Assembly: GCA_016794985.1 (NCBI GenBank)
Contig: JAEUIQ010000032.1
Location: 1 to 49,552, forward strand
DNA length: 49,552 nucleotides
Source of the DNA: Planctomycetaceae bacterium
Lineage (GTDB): Bacteria; Planctomycetota; Planctomycetia; Pirellulales; Pirellulaceae
Reading direction: 5' to 3'
This document shows, one piece after another, positions 15,594-25,963 of the stretch. A program made the translations under genes and the position numbers. The notes under the pieces are model-generated. The model was not told the origin of the DNA. It ran no database searches and worked only from the letters and a program-made list of their open reading frames with translations. Position 1 is the stretch's first letter, and every line of letters begins with the position of its first letter.

Positions 15594-18500
15594 ATGAAAT
15601 CATTGCCATTGGTCCAACCGTCGCCTAAAAGCCAAGACATCGACGCTCAACAGGAGTTTGGCGGCGATGAGGTGAGCCGACGACGTTGGATGCAGTTGAT
15701 GGGTGCCACGACGGCCTTGGGTGCCGCCGCAGCCGGTTGTCGATACGAACAAGAGATCATCCGACCCTTTGCCGTGCGTCCAGAGGGATATATCCCCGGG
15801 GCCACGGTGAAGAAGAGCACGTTATGCGAATTCGGCGGCGTTGCGCGGTCGTTGGTAGCTACGATTTACGACGGACGGCCAATCAAGGTCGACGGAAACG
15901 ACCTGCTGCCCTGCCAAGGTTTAGCTAGTTCTTCGTTGGTCCAAGCATTAACTCTACAGATGTATGACCCCGATCGTAGTCGATCACCTAAGGTGCGGGT
16001 CAAATCCGGCTCCAAATCGACGAAGCTGGACAAGTCGACGGGCGACCAGTTCTCGGCCAAGTTGAACGAGTTTCTGGCTTCGGAATCCGCCGGGGTGGGT
16101 GGCAGTGCTTTGGCCGTCCTTACCGAACCGACGACCAGTCCGACGATTGCTCGATTGAAATCAATGTTCCTGCAGAAGTTTCCCGGGGCGTCATGGCATG
16201 AATACGCCGCCGTCAATGACGACCAAGTCATCAACGGGTTGCAACTCTGTTTCGGAACTAGCTATCGACCGCGGTATCGCTTCGACAATGCCGAGGTGGT
16301 CCTGGCCTTGGACAGCGATCCGTTTGGCAGCGACTTGAACGCGCCAGAGTATGCCGGGGATTTCGTGAAGACCCGTGATGTGGATTCGCGGCACAAAATG
16401 TCTCGCTTGTGGGCTGTGGGCAGCGAGATGAATGTCACAGCCGGTATGGCCGATGAACGTTTGCCTCTGGCCTCGTCCAAGATCGACGCGTTTGTGACTT
16501 CGCTGGAGCAGGCTCTTGCCGGCACTTATGCTCCTGCTGGCAAGGAAAAGGCGGTTGACAAGTTTCTGCGGACATTGGCCAGTGATTTGAATGCCAACAA
16601 GGGCCACGCGGTTATCGTTTTGGGGGCTGGGCACTCGGCACATCTGCACGCCCGAGTTTGGAAACTCAACAGCGATTTGAATGCCATCGGCACAACGGTG
16701 GAACTCCGCGAGTGCTTGGCTCCGCAAGGGGGCGGTTCCCATGCCTCTCTGCAATCGCTGGCGGACAATTTGTCTGCGGGAAAAATTAAAGGTCTATTCG
16801 TATTAGGTGGCAATCCTGTTTACACCGCTCCCGGCGATTTGGGCTTGGGCGAAAAGATTTCTGCAGTCGAGTTCTCGGTCCACTTGGGATTGTATGAGGA
16901 CGAGACGGCTGCCGTCTGCTCTTGGCACGTGAATCAAGCCCATTGCTTAGAGTCATGGTCCGATGGGCGCGCCGCCGACGGTACTTGGTGTTTGGGTCAA
17001 CCTACCATCGCGCCGTTATTTGCCGGAATGTCGATCGTAGAACTCTTGGCAGCTCTAATTGGCGAGAACGCAACGGGGCAAGAGCTCGTTCAAGCCACCA
17101 GCAAGTTGGAGGGGATGGCTTGGTCGAAAGCATTGCATGATGGCTTTGCTGAGGGCACCGCGATTCCGCCAGTGACATCTGTGAAACTGGCCGATTCTTT
17201 TGCGCCAACGACGGTTGAAGGCAATTGGCGAGAGGTTCAGATTCCGGCCCTTGGTTCGGCTGAACTCGTTTTTGTCCCCGGCCCAGTGTTCGATGGACAG
17301 TTTGCGAATGTTGGTTGGCTGCAAGAACTCTCGGATGGAATGACCAAAGTATGTTGGGGAAATCCGGCTATTGTTTCCCCGCAAACTGCTGCGGCATGGG
17401 GCGTCCGCCAAAATCAGGTCGTTAAGATCTCGATCGGCGAGAAATCGGTTCGGGTTCCCATCCACTTGGTGCCGGGAACGGCTCCGGGAGTTGTCGCCTT
17501 AGCGTACGGCTTCGGTCGAACCGAAGCGGGTCGGATTGGTGGCAGCCGCAAGGCGGCGAATCGAGCACCGTCAGTGGGTGTGAACGTGAATCAATTGCGG
17601 GGTGCCAACTCGTGGCATTTAGCGACCGCGACCGTTTCGGCAACGCAGAATTTTGAAGATGTGGCAACGACACAAGAGCATCATTATGTTGATACCTTGA
17701 GTCTATCCGTGGTCAATGAACGTGTTCCTCGATTGGCTCGCGAAGGTGATTTGGCGGACTACTTGGATTTCCTCGCACATCTCAAAGATCACGACCACGG
17801 CAGCGGGGAACACGCTGCCCCTCATGGTGACGAGAAGCCGGCTGCCGATCATTCGTCTGGTGAGGAAAAGCATGGCAACCTCGCTCCCGCAGTTTTGGCG
17901 ACTCCGGTCGTTGCGAAGTCAGGCGACGACAAAGGTGGGCACGGTCATCATGATCATTGGCCTGTAATGCCGGGCCATCATCCGAAGAATTTTGACCTCA
18001 CGCCAGGTCCTGGGTATCAAGACATGCCCAAATGGGCGATGACCATCGACCTGAATAAGTGTACTGGGTGCAGCGCTTGCGTGGTTGCCTGCCAAGCTGA
18101 GAACAACATTGCGATCGTCGGCAAGGATCAAGTGATTCGGGGCCGGGAGTTGTCTTGGATTCGCGTCGATCGCTATTTCTTGCCCAGGAATCGCGCGGAG
18201 TTGGCAAACGGGGAGCCCGGCCAAGAGTTGTATGAAAATCCGAAAGTGGTGGTCCAGCCTGTAACGTGCCACCACTGTGAGAATGCCCCTTGCGAACAGG
18301 TATGCCCGGTAGCTGCGACGGTCCACAGTGATGAGGGATTGAACGACATGGTTTACAACCGCTGTATCGGTACTCGGTACTGCGGTAACAATTGCCCATT
18401 CAAAGTTCGCCGGTTCAACTACCACAATTACGCGAACGCGACCCAGTTCATCGGCTACCCGGACGCCTTGGCATCCTTGGACGGTGGAATGCGACGTCCG

Positions 18501-18896
18501 GTCGGCGAAGTCAAGTTACTTGGCCTAGCAATGAATCCGGAGGTCACCGTTCGCAGTCGTGGTGTCATGGAAAAATGCACGTTCTGCGTCCAACGGATCC
18601 AAAATGGCAAGATCGCTGCTCGCAACCAGGGCCGCGATTATCGACGTGGTGAATTCCGCGACGGCGAAGTAACGACCGCCTGCCAAGACGTCTGCCCGAC
18701 GAACGCAATTGTTTTCGGAGACGTTTCGGTGAAAGGCTCGCAAGTTGCCAACGGGTTTGAGAATCCACGAGGCTATGCGATGCTCAATGAATTGAACTTG
18801 GGGTCGAGATTGAAGTATTTGGCTCGAGTGCGAAATCCGCATCCCGATTTGGCACCGCCGAAAGCTGCGACGGAATCGGTCGCTCAGAATCACTGA
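15594..18896 (+). CDS. actB: Alternative Complex III subunit ActB (molybdopterin-like/Fe-S fusion)
   Basis: 1100 aa from ATG 15594; a GTG at 15540 in the same frame is an alternative start. The N-terminus has a twin-arginine-like signal (SRRRWMQLMGATTALGAAAAGC) ending in a lipobox-like AAGC. A molybdopterin oxidoreductase-like domain follows, as in ActB of other species, where it lacks the cofactor. A His-rich linker (~17780-17990: HDHGSGEH ... GGHGHHDHW) joins it to a ferredoxin-like domain with four cysteine clusters: CTGCSACVVAC from residue 823, CHHCENAPCEQVCP, CIGTRYCGNNCP, and CTFC...CQDVCP. It transfers electrons within the complex from the quinol site towards ActA/ActE. The first half lacks an NrfC-like start and is shorter than typical N-terminal leaders of the family. 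Confidence 0.92.
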   Translation: MKSLPLVQPSPKSQDIDAQQEFGGDEVSRRRWMQLMGATTALGAAAAGCRYEQEIIRPFAVRPEGYIPGATVKKSTLCEFGGVARSLVATIYDGRPIKVDGNDLLPCQGLASSSLVQALTLQMYDPDRSRSPKVRVKSGSKSTKLDKSTGDQFSAKLNEFLASESAGVGGSALAVLTEPTTSPTIARLKSMFLQKFPGASWHEYAAVNDDQVINGLQLCFGTSYRPRYRFDNAEVVLALDSDPFGSDLNAPEYAGDFVKTRDVDSRHKMSRLWAVGSEMNVTAGMADERLPLASSKIDAFVTSLEQALAGTYAPAGKEKAVDKFLRTLASDLNANKGHAVIVLGAGHSAHLHARVWKLNSDLNAIGTTVELRECLAPQGGGSHASLQSLADNLSAGKIKGLFVLGGNPVYTAPGDLGLGEKISAVEFSVHLGLYEDETAAVCSWHVNQAHCLESWSDGRAADGTWCLGQPTIAPLFAGMSIVELLAALIGENATGQELVQATSKLEGMAWSKALHDGFAEGTAIPPVTSVKLADSFAPTTVEGNWREVQIPALGSAELVFVPGPVFDGQFANVGWLQELSDGMTKVCWGNPAIVSPQTAAAWGVRQNQVVKISIGEKSVRVPIHLVPGTAPGVVALAYGFGRTEAGRIGGSRKAANRAPSVGVNVNQLRGANSWHLATATVSATQNFEDVATTQEHHYVDTLSLSVVNERVPRLAREGDLADYLDFLAHLKDHDHGSGEHAAPHGDEKPAADHSSGEEKHGNLAPAVLATPVVAKSGDDKGGHGHHDHWPVMPGHHPKNFDLTPGPGYQDMPKWAMTIDLNKCTGCSACVVACQAENNIAIVGKDQVIRGRELSWIRVDRYFLPRNRAELANGEPGQELYENPKVVVQPVTCHHCENAPCEQVCPVAATVHSDEGLNDMVYNRCIGTRYCGNNCPFKVRRFNYHNYANATQFIGYPDALASLDGGMRRPVGEVKLLGLAMNPEVTVRSRGVMEKCTFCVQRIQNGKIAARNQGRDYRRGEFRDGEVTTACQDVCPTNAIVFGDVSVKGSQVANGFENPRGYAMLNELNLGSRLKYLARVRNPHPDLAPPKAATESVAQNH

Positions 18897-18999
18897 GTAA
18901 CGGTTCAATGATGGTCGTTCGGCGGATTGTTCCGTTGAGCGGAGGGGTTGGTTAGTAACGAGGGCCGGGGTCGGGAAGAATCAGAGAGAAGCTAAAGAT

Positions 19000-20397
19000 A
19001 TGGCAACCACGATCGATGAAGTCTACGACAACACTTGGGACGATCCACGGAAGCGTTCACCGTTGGTGACGGGCGGTTTGGATTACGGCCAAGTGACTTC
19101 TACGGTCACGTCGATCGCCGAGGCGCCTGCCCCTCCGCGAATTTGGTACATTCTGATGGCAATCAGTTTATGTTTGCTCGGAATGTTGGGGGTACTCTTG
19201 CTCCACCTGATTGTCTCGGGTGTGGGTGTTTGGGGTAACAACAATCCAGCATTTTGGGGCTGGCCGATTGTGAACTTCGTGTTTTGGGTCGGTATCGGCC
19301 ATGCGGGAACTTTGATTTCCGCGATTCTTTTCTTGTTTCGCCAAAACTGGCGAACCAGTATCAATCGCGCAGCCGAGGCGATGACGATTTTCGCGGTGGT
19401 TTGCGCCGGTATGTTTCCGGGGGTTCACATCGGACGAGTTTGGGTGGCGTATTGGTTGTTTCCGATTCCAACGGAACACTTGGCAATGTGGCCGAATTTC
19501 CGGAGTCCGCTGTTGTGGGACGTGTTTGCGGTTGGTACCTACGCGACGGTATCGACCCTGTTTTGGTACATGGGCATGTTGCCAGACTTGGCGACATTCC
19601 GAGATCGAGCCAAGAACAAATGGAAGCGGATGGCTTATGGGATCTTGTGCCTCGGTTGGACCGGCTCGGCTCGCGCTTGGCATCGCTATGAAATGGCCTA
19701 CACCATTTTGGCAGCTTTAGCGACGCCGTTGGTTTTGAGCGTGCACACGATCGTTAGCTTCGACTTTGCTGTTTCGCAACTTCCAGGCTGGCACACGACG
19801 ATCTTCCCACCGTATTTCGTGGCTGGTGCAATTTTCTCCGGTTTCGCGATGGTGATCACGTTGTTGGTGCCGGCACGGGCAATGTTTAACTTGCAACATT
19901 TGATCACCATGCGACACTTGGAAAACATGTGCAAGATCATTGTGGCCACCGGCTTGATGGTCGGTTTTGCCTACACGATCGAGTTCTTCATCGCTTGGTA
20001 TTCTGGAGTAAAGACCGAGACGCAGACCTTCATCATGCGAGCCTTTGGTCCTTATTGGTGGGCCTATTGGACCATGTTCACATGCAATGTCTTTATTCCG
20101 CAATTGTTTTGGTTCAAAGCGGTTCGAACATCACCCATTGCAATGGTGGTGATCAGTATTTTCGTGAATATCGGAATGTGGTTCGAACGTTTTGTGATTA
20201 CCGTGACCTCGTTGTGTCGCGATTTCATGCCATCCTCCTGGGCTTATTTCCGGCCCACCTACGTTGACATTGGAATGTTCGTGGGCAGTTTTGGGTTGTT
20301 CATGACACTGTTCTTGCTCTTCTGCCGGTTCTTGCCGGTGGTTGCCATGGCTGAAGTGAAATCAGTCATGCCGCACGGGGACGAAGAACATCACTGA
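19000..20397 (+). CDS. actC: Alternative Complex III subunit ActC, NrfD-like quinol-binding membrane protein
   Basis: 465 aa with about ten membrane helices, no signal peptide, and an acidic N-terminus ([20 protein letters not shown]). The NrfD/PsrC pattern is clear: [48 protein letters not shown] and, later, [36 protein letters not shown]. ActC is one of two large quinol-binding membrane subunits (with ActF). The gap from actB is 103 bases and to actD-E 45 bases. Length and motifs are normal for the family. Confidence 0.93.
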   Translation: MATTIDEVYDNTWDDPRKRSPLVTGGLDYGQVTSTVTSIAEAPAPPRIWYILMAISLCLLGMLGVLLLHLIVSGVGVWGNNNPAFWGWPIVNFVFWVGIGHAGTLISAILFLFRQNWRTSINRAAEAMTIFAVVCAGMFPGVHIGRVWVAYWLFPIPTEHLAMWPNFRSPLLWDVFAVGTYATVSTLFWYMGMLPDLATFRDRAKNKWKRMAYGILCLGWTGSARAWHRYEMAYTILAALATPLVLSVHTIVSFDFAVSQLPGWHTTIFPPYFVAGAIFSGFAMVITLLVPARAMFNLQHLITMRHLENMCKIIVATGLMVGFAYTIEFFIAWYSGVKTETQTFIMRAFGPYWWAYWTMFTCNVFIPQLFWFKAVRTSPIAMVVISIFVNIGMWFERFVITVTSLCRDFMPSSWAYFRPTYVDIGMFVGSFGLFMTLFLLFCRFLPVVAMAEVKSVMPHGDEEHH

Positions 20398-20442
20398 TTC
20401 CACGGAAATCACCGTTTGGCTGGAAACAAGAAGAATTGAAAC

Positions 20443-22017
20443 ATGGCACAATCAAATCATCACAGCTCGTCAGAAGGCTCAACACCCGCCGGTCCAACCA
20501 GTCGGTTGGTTGGGATTTTGGCCGAGTTCTCGTCACCGGACAAGTTAGTGCATGCCTGCGATCAGGCACGGCAGGCCGGGATTCGGCGAATGGATGCTTA
20601 CAGTCCTTTCCCGGTCCACGGCATCGATCCGGCCATTGGGATTCGCCGTACCAGGTTGCCGTTTTTGGTTTTGGCGGTGGGTTTGACCGGCTTGTTTGTG
20701 GCTTTGGGGCTGCAATACAGCGTAAATGCGACCGATGCGGTCGGCCCGTTTCCTGGTTATCCGTTTTTGATCAGCGGCAAGCCGCTCTTTAGTTTGCCAG
20801 CCAACATCCCAGTGACTTTCGAGGTGATTGTTCTTAGCAGTGCTTTTGCCACGCTGTTGGGTAGCTTGGCTTTGAACGGCCTCCCACGGTTCGCCAACCC
20901 ATTGCATCGAATTCCACGATTCAAGAAGGCCACGAATAATGGGTTCTTCTTGATGATCGAAGCCGAAGATCCCAACTACAATCCACGCCAGATTCGCAAT
21001 CAATTGGAGCAGTGGGGTGCCGAAGCTTTGGAAGAAGTTCATTTGGATCTAACGGACCACAGGCTTCCAGCCTTTGTAAAAATGGTTTTTGTGCTATTGC
21101 TGGCTCTGTGCACGTTGCCCCCGGCGCTGATTTATCGGGCTCGTGGTGACAGTCATTCGCTGCCACGATTGCACTTCAATCCCGACATGGATTGGCAATT
21201 CAAATCGCAAGCTCAACAAGTCGCGCCGAACATCGGTCCTAACGAGAAGAACGAAGAATTCGTGTTCGCGGACCAGCGAGCAATGCGGGGTGAAGTGGCA
21301 GGCACCGTAATCCGTGGGCAATTGCGCGATGGATCTGCGTACTTTACTGGGGTTGCGGCTCCCACCGGTACCGCGTCTTTATCCGAAGATCGTCATTACG
21401 TTTCGACCACCACCGAGCAGGATCCATCGACACCAGCAGAACCGAACTGGGTCACAACCTTTCCAGATCGCTTTTCGGTTTCGGAAGAAACGATGGCTCG
21501 AGGGAAGCAAAGATTCGACATTTACTGCGCTGTTTGCCATGGCACTACCGGAGCTGGCGATGGCATGGTGAATCAACGAGCCATGACCTTGAATGCACTG
21601 CAGCGAGCCAGTTGGACGAGTGCCAAAAGCTTGCACGACCACACCGTCATCAACCAACCAGTCGGACGAATCTTCGACACGATCACGAATGGTCGTGGAA
21701 CGATGGGCCCCTACAGGTCTCAGATTTCTGTCGAAGATCGCTGGGCGATTGTACTGTACGTCAAGGCCCTGCAAGATTCGATGAGTGATGCCGTCATGCA
21801 GGATGGGGATGGCAATTGGGTACCGGTAAGAACTGTGGCTCCGACTGCGGTCGCACCGGCAACTCCAGCTAGCGATTCAAACGCCGCTCCGACGAATTCA
21901 ACTTCAGCCGACCAAACGGGGGGCGATGGAAGCAATTCGACTGGGACCGACGCAGGGAACAATACCACTGGCAACCAAACGGACGCTTCCGGCGGATCGA
22001 ATGGAAACAACTCCTGA
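20443..22017 (+). CDS. Fused Alternative Complex III subunits ActD and ActE
   Basis: 524 aa in one uninterrupted frame. Residues ~20-190 are ActD (DUF3341): LVGILAEFSSPDKLVHACDQARQAG, two membrane helices (~67-86 and ~125-146), and FLMIEAEDPNYNPRQIRNQLEQWGAE. A third helix (~210-228, VKMVFVLLLALCTLPPALIY) leads to a monoheme cytochrome c (ActE) with C362-A-V-C365-H366 and a likely Met ligand in 'GRGTMGPYRSQI'. In most described operons actD and actE are separate genes. The fusion fixes 1:1 stoichiometry and tethers the cytochrome to the membrane. The last ~60 residues are a low-complexity Asn/Thr/Ser/Gly tail with no heme or fold signature, probably a flexible extension. Confidence 0.88.
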   Translation: MAQSNHHSSSEGSTPAGPTSRLVGILAEFSSPDKLVHACDQARQAGIRRMDAYSPFPVHGIDPAIGIRRTRLPFLVLAVGLTGLFVALGLQYSVNATDAVGPFPGYPFLISGKPLFSLPANIPVTFEVIVLSSAFATLLGSLALNGLPRFANPLHRIPRFKKATNNGFFLMIEAEDPNYNPRQIRNQLEQWGAEALEEVHLDLTDHRLPAFVKMVFVLLLALCTLPPALIYRARGDSHSLPRLHFNPDMDWQFKSQAQQVAPNIGPNEKNEEFVFADQRAMRGEVAGTVIRGQLRDGSAYFTGVAAPTGTASLSEDRHYVSTTTEQDPSTPAEPNWVTTFPDRFSVSEETMARGKQRFDIYCAVCHGTTGAGDGMVNQRAMTLNALQRASWTSAKSLHDHTVINQPVGRIFDTITNGRGTMGPYRSQISVEDRWAIVLYVKALQDSMSDAVMQDGDGNWVPVRTVAPTAVAPATPASDSNAAPTNSTSADQTGGDGSNSTGTDAGNNTTGNQTDASGGSNGNNS

Positions 22018-22168
22018 TGGGCTAGAGCATGTCGCGGATTTCAGCATGATTTTCGCTTCGATGTACTGGGGAGTCGCAACCAGCGGTTCGGATTACCAAC
22101 GATAATGACCGAAGTAGCAGAGCTCAACCAAGAGTATCTGCAAGCAAATTTGAAGAGAAGATAGTTAC

Positions 22169-23455
22169 ATGCACGCTGTCAAGAAGACGAAAGTCACATC
22201 GCCAAATGTGAGCTTGGGTGACGCCAGTGGAAGCTTGGTCCTACTCGGTGGAGTAGGTGGGCTCGTGCTGATTGGCGCCGCGTTTGCGATGTCATTTTTT
22301 GTAGCCAATGGCGTATCCAGCTTTCTGCACGTCTATTTGGTGAATTTCTTGTTCTTCATTTCCATCAGCTTGGGAGCGTTGTTTTTTGTTTTGATTCAAC
22401 ATCTGACTCGCGCGGGTTGGAGTGTTGCAGTAAGGCGAATCGCTGAAGTGATGGCGGGCACGATTCCGTATTTGGCGATTTTGTTTATTCCGATCTTGTT
22501 GTCGGTCGTGGCGCCCTCGATTTATGGGGCTTCGGAGTACCTGCTGTATTTATGGGTGAATCCGAAGTACTCCTCGGAAATTCTTGCGCCGGATAAGGCA
22601 GCTTATTACTTGAACCCAACGTTGTTTGGTGTGCGAGCCGCGGTTTACTTTGCTGCGTGGTTTATGCTTTCTCGCTACTATTTGAATCGCTCGCGAATCC
22701 AGGATGAAAATGGTGATCATACCCTGACCACCAGAATGCAGTTTTGGAGCGCTCCATCCGTGCTGCTGTTCGCAATTACAGTGATTTTTGCGTCGTTCGA
22801 TTGGTCGATGTCATTGGCTCCGATTTGGTTCAGTACGATTTGGCCGGTTTACTTTTTTGCAGGCGGTATGCTCGGTGCGTTTTGCACGATCATTCTGATT
22901 TTGTTGATGCTCCAGAAGCGGGGGATTTTGGGTGACGATGTGACCGAGGATCACTATCATGACCTGTCGAAATTCACCTTTGGATTCATTTTCTTCTGGA
23001 GCTACATTGCGTTTAGCCAATTTATTTTGATTTGGTATGCCAACATCCCTGAAGAAACCATCTGGTATCAGCCCCGATTGAATAATGGATGGCGTTGGGC
23101 TTCCTTATTGTTGCTCTGTGGGCATACCTTGGTACCGTTCTTATTGATGATGCCACGCACTTTGCGGAGAAGTAAGAACTACCTGTGGTACGCGGTGATT
23201 GCCTTATTGGCAATGCATTGGTTCGACCACTTTTGGATCGTGATGCCACAGATGTTCGTTAGCTTCAATGATTTGGCCGAATTGGGTACCGACCTGGGTA
23301 CACCGAAACACATTTTTGGACCGGTTGAAGCCTGCTGTTTCTTGGGAATGGCTCTGCTGTATGTAGCGTTCTTCTGCTGGGAAGCAGGTGATCGGCCATT
23401 GATCCCGTTGCGGGATCCCCGTTTAACAGAATCATTGAATCACAAGGTTCACTAA
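22169..23455 (+). CDS. actF: Alternative Complex III subunit ActF, quinol-binding membrane protein
   Basis: 428 aa with about ten membrane helices. It is the shorter ActC-like subunit: FFISISLGALFFVLIQHLTRAGWSVAVRRIAEVMAG near the N-terminus, FASFDWSMSLAPIWFSTIWPVYFFAGGMLGAFC in the middle, and HWFDHFWIVMPQMF near the end. ActF is the second quinol-binding-type membrane subunit of the complex. The 150-base gap from actD-E is long for this operon but shows no terminator. The ATG at 22169 follows GAAGAGAAGATAG. Confidence 0.92.
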   Translation: MHAVKKTKVTSPNVSLGDASGSLVLLGGVGGLVLIGAAFAMSFFVANGVSSFLHVYLVNFLFFISISLGALFFVLIQHLTRAGWSVAVRRIAEVMAGTIPYLAILFIPILLSVVAPSIYGASEYLLYLWVNPKYSSEILAPDKAAYYLNPTLFGVRAAVYFAAWFMLSRYYLNRSRIQDENGDHTLTTRMQFWSAPSVLLFAITVIFASFDWSMSLAPIWFSTIWPVYFFAGGMLGAFCTIILILLMLQKRGILGDDVTEDHYHDLSKFTFGFIFFWSYIAFSQFILIWYANIPEETIWYQPRLNNGWRWASLLLLCGHTLVPFLLMMPRTLRRSKNYLWYAVIALLAMHWFDHFWIVMPQMFVSFNDLAELGTDLGTPKHIFGPVEACCFLGMALLYVAFFCWEAGDRPLIPLRDPRLTESLNHKVH

Positions 23456-23546
23456 GCAGAGGCTGGGGCGAAGGTTAGTTTGGCTAGAGAAAAGTTGAGT
23501 TGGATTGGGGCAAATTTGGTTCGCGGAACCGAGCAAGGATTTAAGA

Positions 23547-23864
23547 ATGAGTCATCACGCACCAGCAGTCGTTAATGATGCCCAACCGCATTATCAGGAT
23601 ATCAACACGCCGGTTGTCATTTTGTTAACTGCCGTCTCCGCCATCGTGACCTACGCGATGATCGCTGCGGCCCAAGGTTACTACTTTCAATGGAAGAACG
23701 AAGCAATTTCTAAGCAGAATGCGCAATCCGTTTCCAAATCGTCGACGTATTTGGCAGAGGAAAAGGCCGTCTTGGCTGAAGGATCCACCGAGCGAAAAAT
23801 CAAGCCGATTGGCGACTCGATGAAGAAACTGGTTCAGGAACTAGGCGCCGCAGCGTCCCGATAA
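23547..23864 (+). CDS. Small single-helix membrane protein of the respiratory operon
   Basis: 105 aa from ATG 23547, chosen because AAGGA lies about 9 bases upstream; the frame opens earlier at 23505 without such a site. One membrane helix (~24-45, VVILLTAVSAIVTYAMIAAAQGYYF) follows a His-containing N-terminus (MSHHAPAVVNDAQPHYQ); the C-terminal half is charged and helical. Stop and the following sco start are only 13 bases apart. It is probably a planctomycete-specific accessory of the ACIII/oxidase supercomplex, judged from position; no named family recognised. Confidence 0.65.
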   Translation: MSHHAPAVVNDAQPHYQDINTPVVILLTAVSAIVTYAMIAAAQGYYFQWKNEAISKQNAQSVSKSSTYLAEEKAVLAEGSTERKIKPIGDSMKKLVQELGAAASR

Positions 23865-23877
23865 CTTGAGAGCACCA

Positions 23878-24774
23878 ATGACCAACCGATTTCCACAAGT
23901 GAGACATTGCCGATCAGCTCGGGCGAGCTGGTGGGTGGTTGCTATTGTCTGTGCCTGTGGTCTTGCGCTGGGATATCTGCCTGCCAACTCGAACGCCCAA
24001 ATGCACCAGCAGTGGGTTGACGATCAGGACGGCGTTGGGGTCGAGGAGCGGACCGGGGTTCAATTGCCGCTGGACCTTGCCTTCACCGATGAACAGGCCA
24101 ATCGTCGTTATTTAGGTGATTTTTTTGATGGGGTACGCCCCGTCATGTTGTCACTTAATTATTCGGACTGCCCAATGTTGTGCAGTGTGCAGTTTACGAA
24201 TTTGACAAACACCCTGAAGGGCATGGGTTTCCGGCCTAACACGGACTTTCAGATTGTTTCCATTAGTTTGGATCCCACCGAGACCCCATCGAGGGCTCGG
24301 GAAACGAAAAGTAAGTATGTGACGTTGTACGACCGTCAAGAGACGGCTGATGGGTGGCACTTTTTGGTGGGTGCTCCAGTTGAAATTCGAAATGTCGCCG
24401 ACACGATTGGCTTCAAGTACAAGCGAATTGCCAATGGACACTTCGTCCATCCTCCGTTGGTCGTTTTGTGCAGCCCGAGCGGTAAAGTCGTGCGTTACAT
24501 TCACGGCTTGGAAGTCGAGTCGGGGGTCTTGGATCAGGCTTTGATTGAAGCTGCCGCTGGCAAGATCGGTAGCCCAATCAACCAATTCCTCTTTGCCTGT
24601 TATCAGTTCAATTCAGCGACGGGGCATTACTCGCCCAATGCTGTTTTTCTGATGAAGGTGGGGGGGGCGGCGACGGTTCTGGTTTTGGTTGCGTCCTTGG
24701 TGCCGTATTGGGTACGTCGGACGGATCCAAAGTCGATCGTCGAAAACGAGCGTCCATTAATCGAGCTGGAATGA
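23878..24774 (+). CDS. Sco/SenC-type copper chaperone for cytochrome oxidase
   Basis: 298 aa from ATG 23878 (a TTG at 23866 is less likely). Signal or anchor helix at ~18-33. The thioredoxin-like Sco domain carries the copper-binding C98-P-M-L-C102 motif and a histidine pair in 'GHFVHPP' (H188/H191) where Sco proteins have their third ligand. A second helix near the C-terminus (~262-280) makes it membrane-anchored at both ends, longer than a minimal Sco. It delivers copper to, or reduces, the CuA site of the subunit II encoded next. Confidence 0.9.
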   Translation: MTNRFPQVRHCRSARASWWVVAIVCACGLALGYLPANSNAQMHQQWVDDQDGVGVEERTGVQLPLDLAFTDEQANRRYLGDFFDGVRPVMLSLNYSDCPMLCSVQFTNLTNTLKGMGFRPNTDFQIVSISLDPTETPSRARETKSKYVTLYDRQETADGWHFLVGAPVEIRNVADTIGFKYKRIANGHFVHPPLVVLCSPSGKVVRYIHGLEVESGVLDQALIEAAAGKIGSPINQFLFACYQFNSATGHYSPNAVFLMKVGGAATVLVLVASLVPYWVRRTDPKSIVENERPLIELE

Positions 24775-24840
24775 ATTAGTTCAAGTGCCAATCGGTAACG
24801 CCGATTTGCCAATGGTAGAACGTACGAGAGAACGAGTGCA

Positions 24841-25854
24841 ATGATCAATCCGATCCATAGTTTGGCCCAATTTTATCTCCCACCAAAGGGTTCGACGTTT
24901 GCTGATGTCACCGATCCTTTGTTTGATGCGATATTATGGATCTCGATCGTCTCGTTTGTGGCGATCGTGGTTGTGATGTGTTGGTTCGCCATTATTTACC
25001 GTCGCCGGCCTGGCTATAAACCACTGCCGTCGCCGAGCCATTCTACGCTTCTGGAACTGATCTGGACGATTGGCCCGACTTTGATATTGGTGTGGATCTT
25101 TTTTCAGGGCGCCAGCGGATACTCCACATTACGGACACCGGATCAGGATGCGGAGCTAATCGAAGTAACCGCGTCCCAATTCAACTGGAAGTTTACGTAT
25201 CCGAATGGAGATTTCGGCGACACGTTGCATCTTTCGGTGAACCAACCGGTTCGATTGCAATTAGTCAGCGAAGACGTGATTCATAGTTTTTACGTGCCTG
25301 AATTTCGAGCGAAGATGGACGTAATGCCGGGTCGTCGTCATTCGATGTGGTTCAAGCCCACGTTGGTTGGTGAATTCAAATTGTTCTGCACCGAATACTG
25401 TGGCGACGGTCACTCGAAAATGGTGAAGAATGTCATTGTGCACCCAGAGCCCTGGGACGAGATGATGCGAAAGTATGTTCGCTGGAAGGATGCAGAAAAT
25501 CATCCTGTGGCTAATGGCGCGCGTTTGTACAATGTCTATTGTTCCGGCTGTCATTCGTTTGACGGCTCGGCAAAGACCGGCCCAAGCTTCAAGGGTTTGG
25601 CCAGCAGCACCAACCGCGAGTTTGTTTCCGGCTCGCCTTTGACGTTTGGAGGCGCTGATTCAGACGAGTGGAAGAATTATGTCTCGGAGTCAATCAAGCG
25701 ACCGGATGCCCGAATCGTGAAAGGATACGCGAATCAAATGCCGAGCTTTGAGGGCAAACTCTCGGAGGAACAGCTTGGGTACATCATGCAGTTCTTGAAA
25801 GCGGTTGATGGTGGAACGTATTCCGAACCACCGAAGCCGGAAAAAACACAATAG
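24841..25854 (+). CDS. coxB: Cytochrome c oxidase subunit II with fused cytochrome c (caa3 type)
   Basis: 337 aa. Two membrane helices (~32-54 and ~72-90) precede the cupredoxin domain. All CuA ligands are visible: H148 (HSFYVPEF), C183, E185 and C187 (CTEYC), H191 and M194 (GDGHSKM). A C-terminal cytochrome c domain has C234-S-G-C237-H238 and a likely distal Met in 'NQMPSFEGKLS'. The fusion defines a caa3-type oxidase, which takes electrons directly from the ACIII cytochromes or a soluble carrier. It is followed by coxA after about 110 bases. Confidence 0.94.
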   Translation: MINPIHSLAQFYLPPKGSTFADVTDPLFDAILWISIVSFVAIVVVMCWFAIIYRRRPGYKPLPSPSHSTLLELIWTIGPTLILVWIFFQGASGYSTLRTPDQDAELIEVTASQFNWKFTYPNGDFGDTLHLSVNQPVRLQLVSEDVIHSFYVPEFRAKMDVMPGRRHSMWFKPTLVGEFKLFCTEYCGDGHSKMVKNVIVHPEPWDEMMRKYVRWKDAENHPVANGARLYNVYCSGCHSFDGSAKTGPSFKGLASSTNREFVSGSPLTFGGADSDEWKNYVSESIKRPDARIVKGYANQMPSFEGKLSEEQLGYIMQFLKAVDGGTYSEPPKPEKTQ

Positions 25855-25963
25855 GCGAAACCGAAGCGGGGGGCTGGGGCAGTTTGAAAACACACAGAGA
25901 ACAGCGATTTTAGTACAGATCCACCGTTCGCGGTGAAGCAGAAAGTTGAAGGAGGTCGCAAAA

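Noticed and set aside
16191..16754. 187-aa minus-strand frame inside actB
   Set aside because: Antisense to a well-supported ACIII subunit; no domain or start signal.
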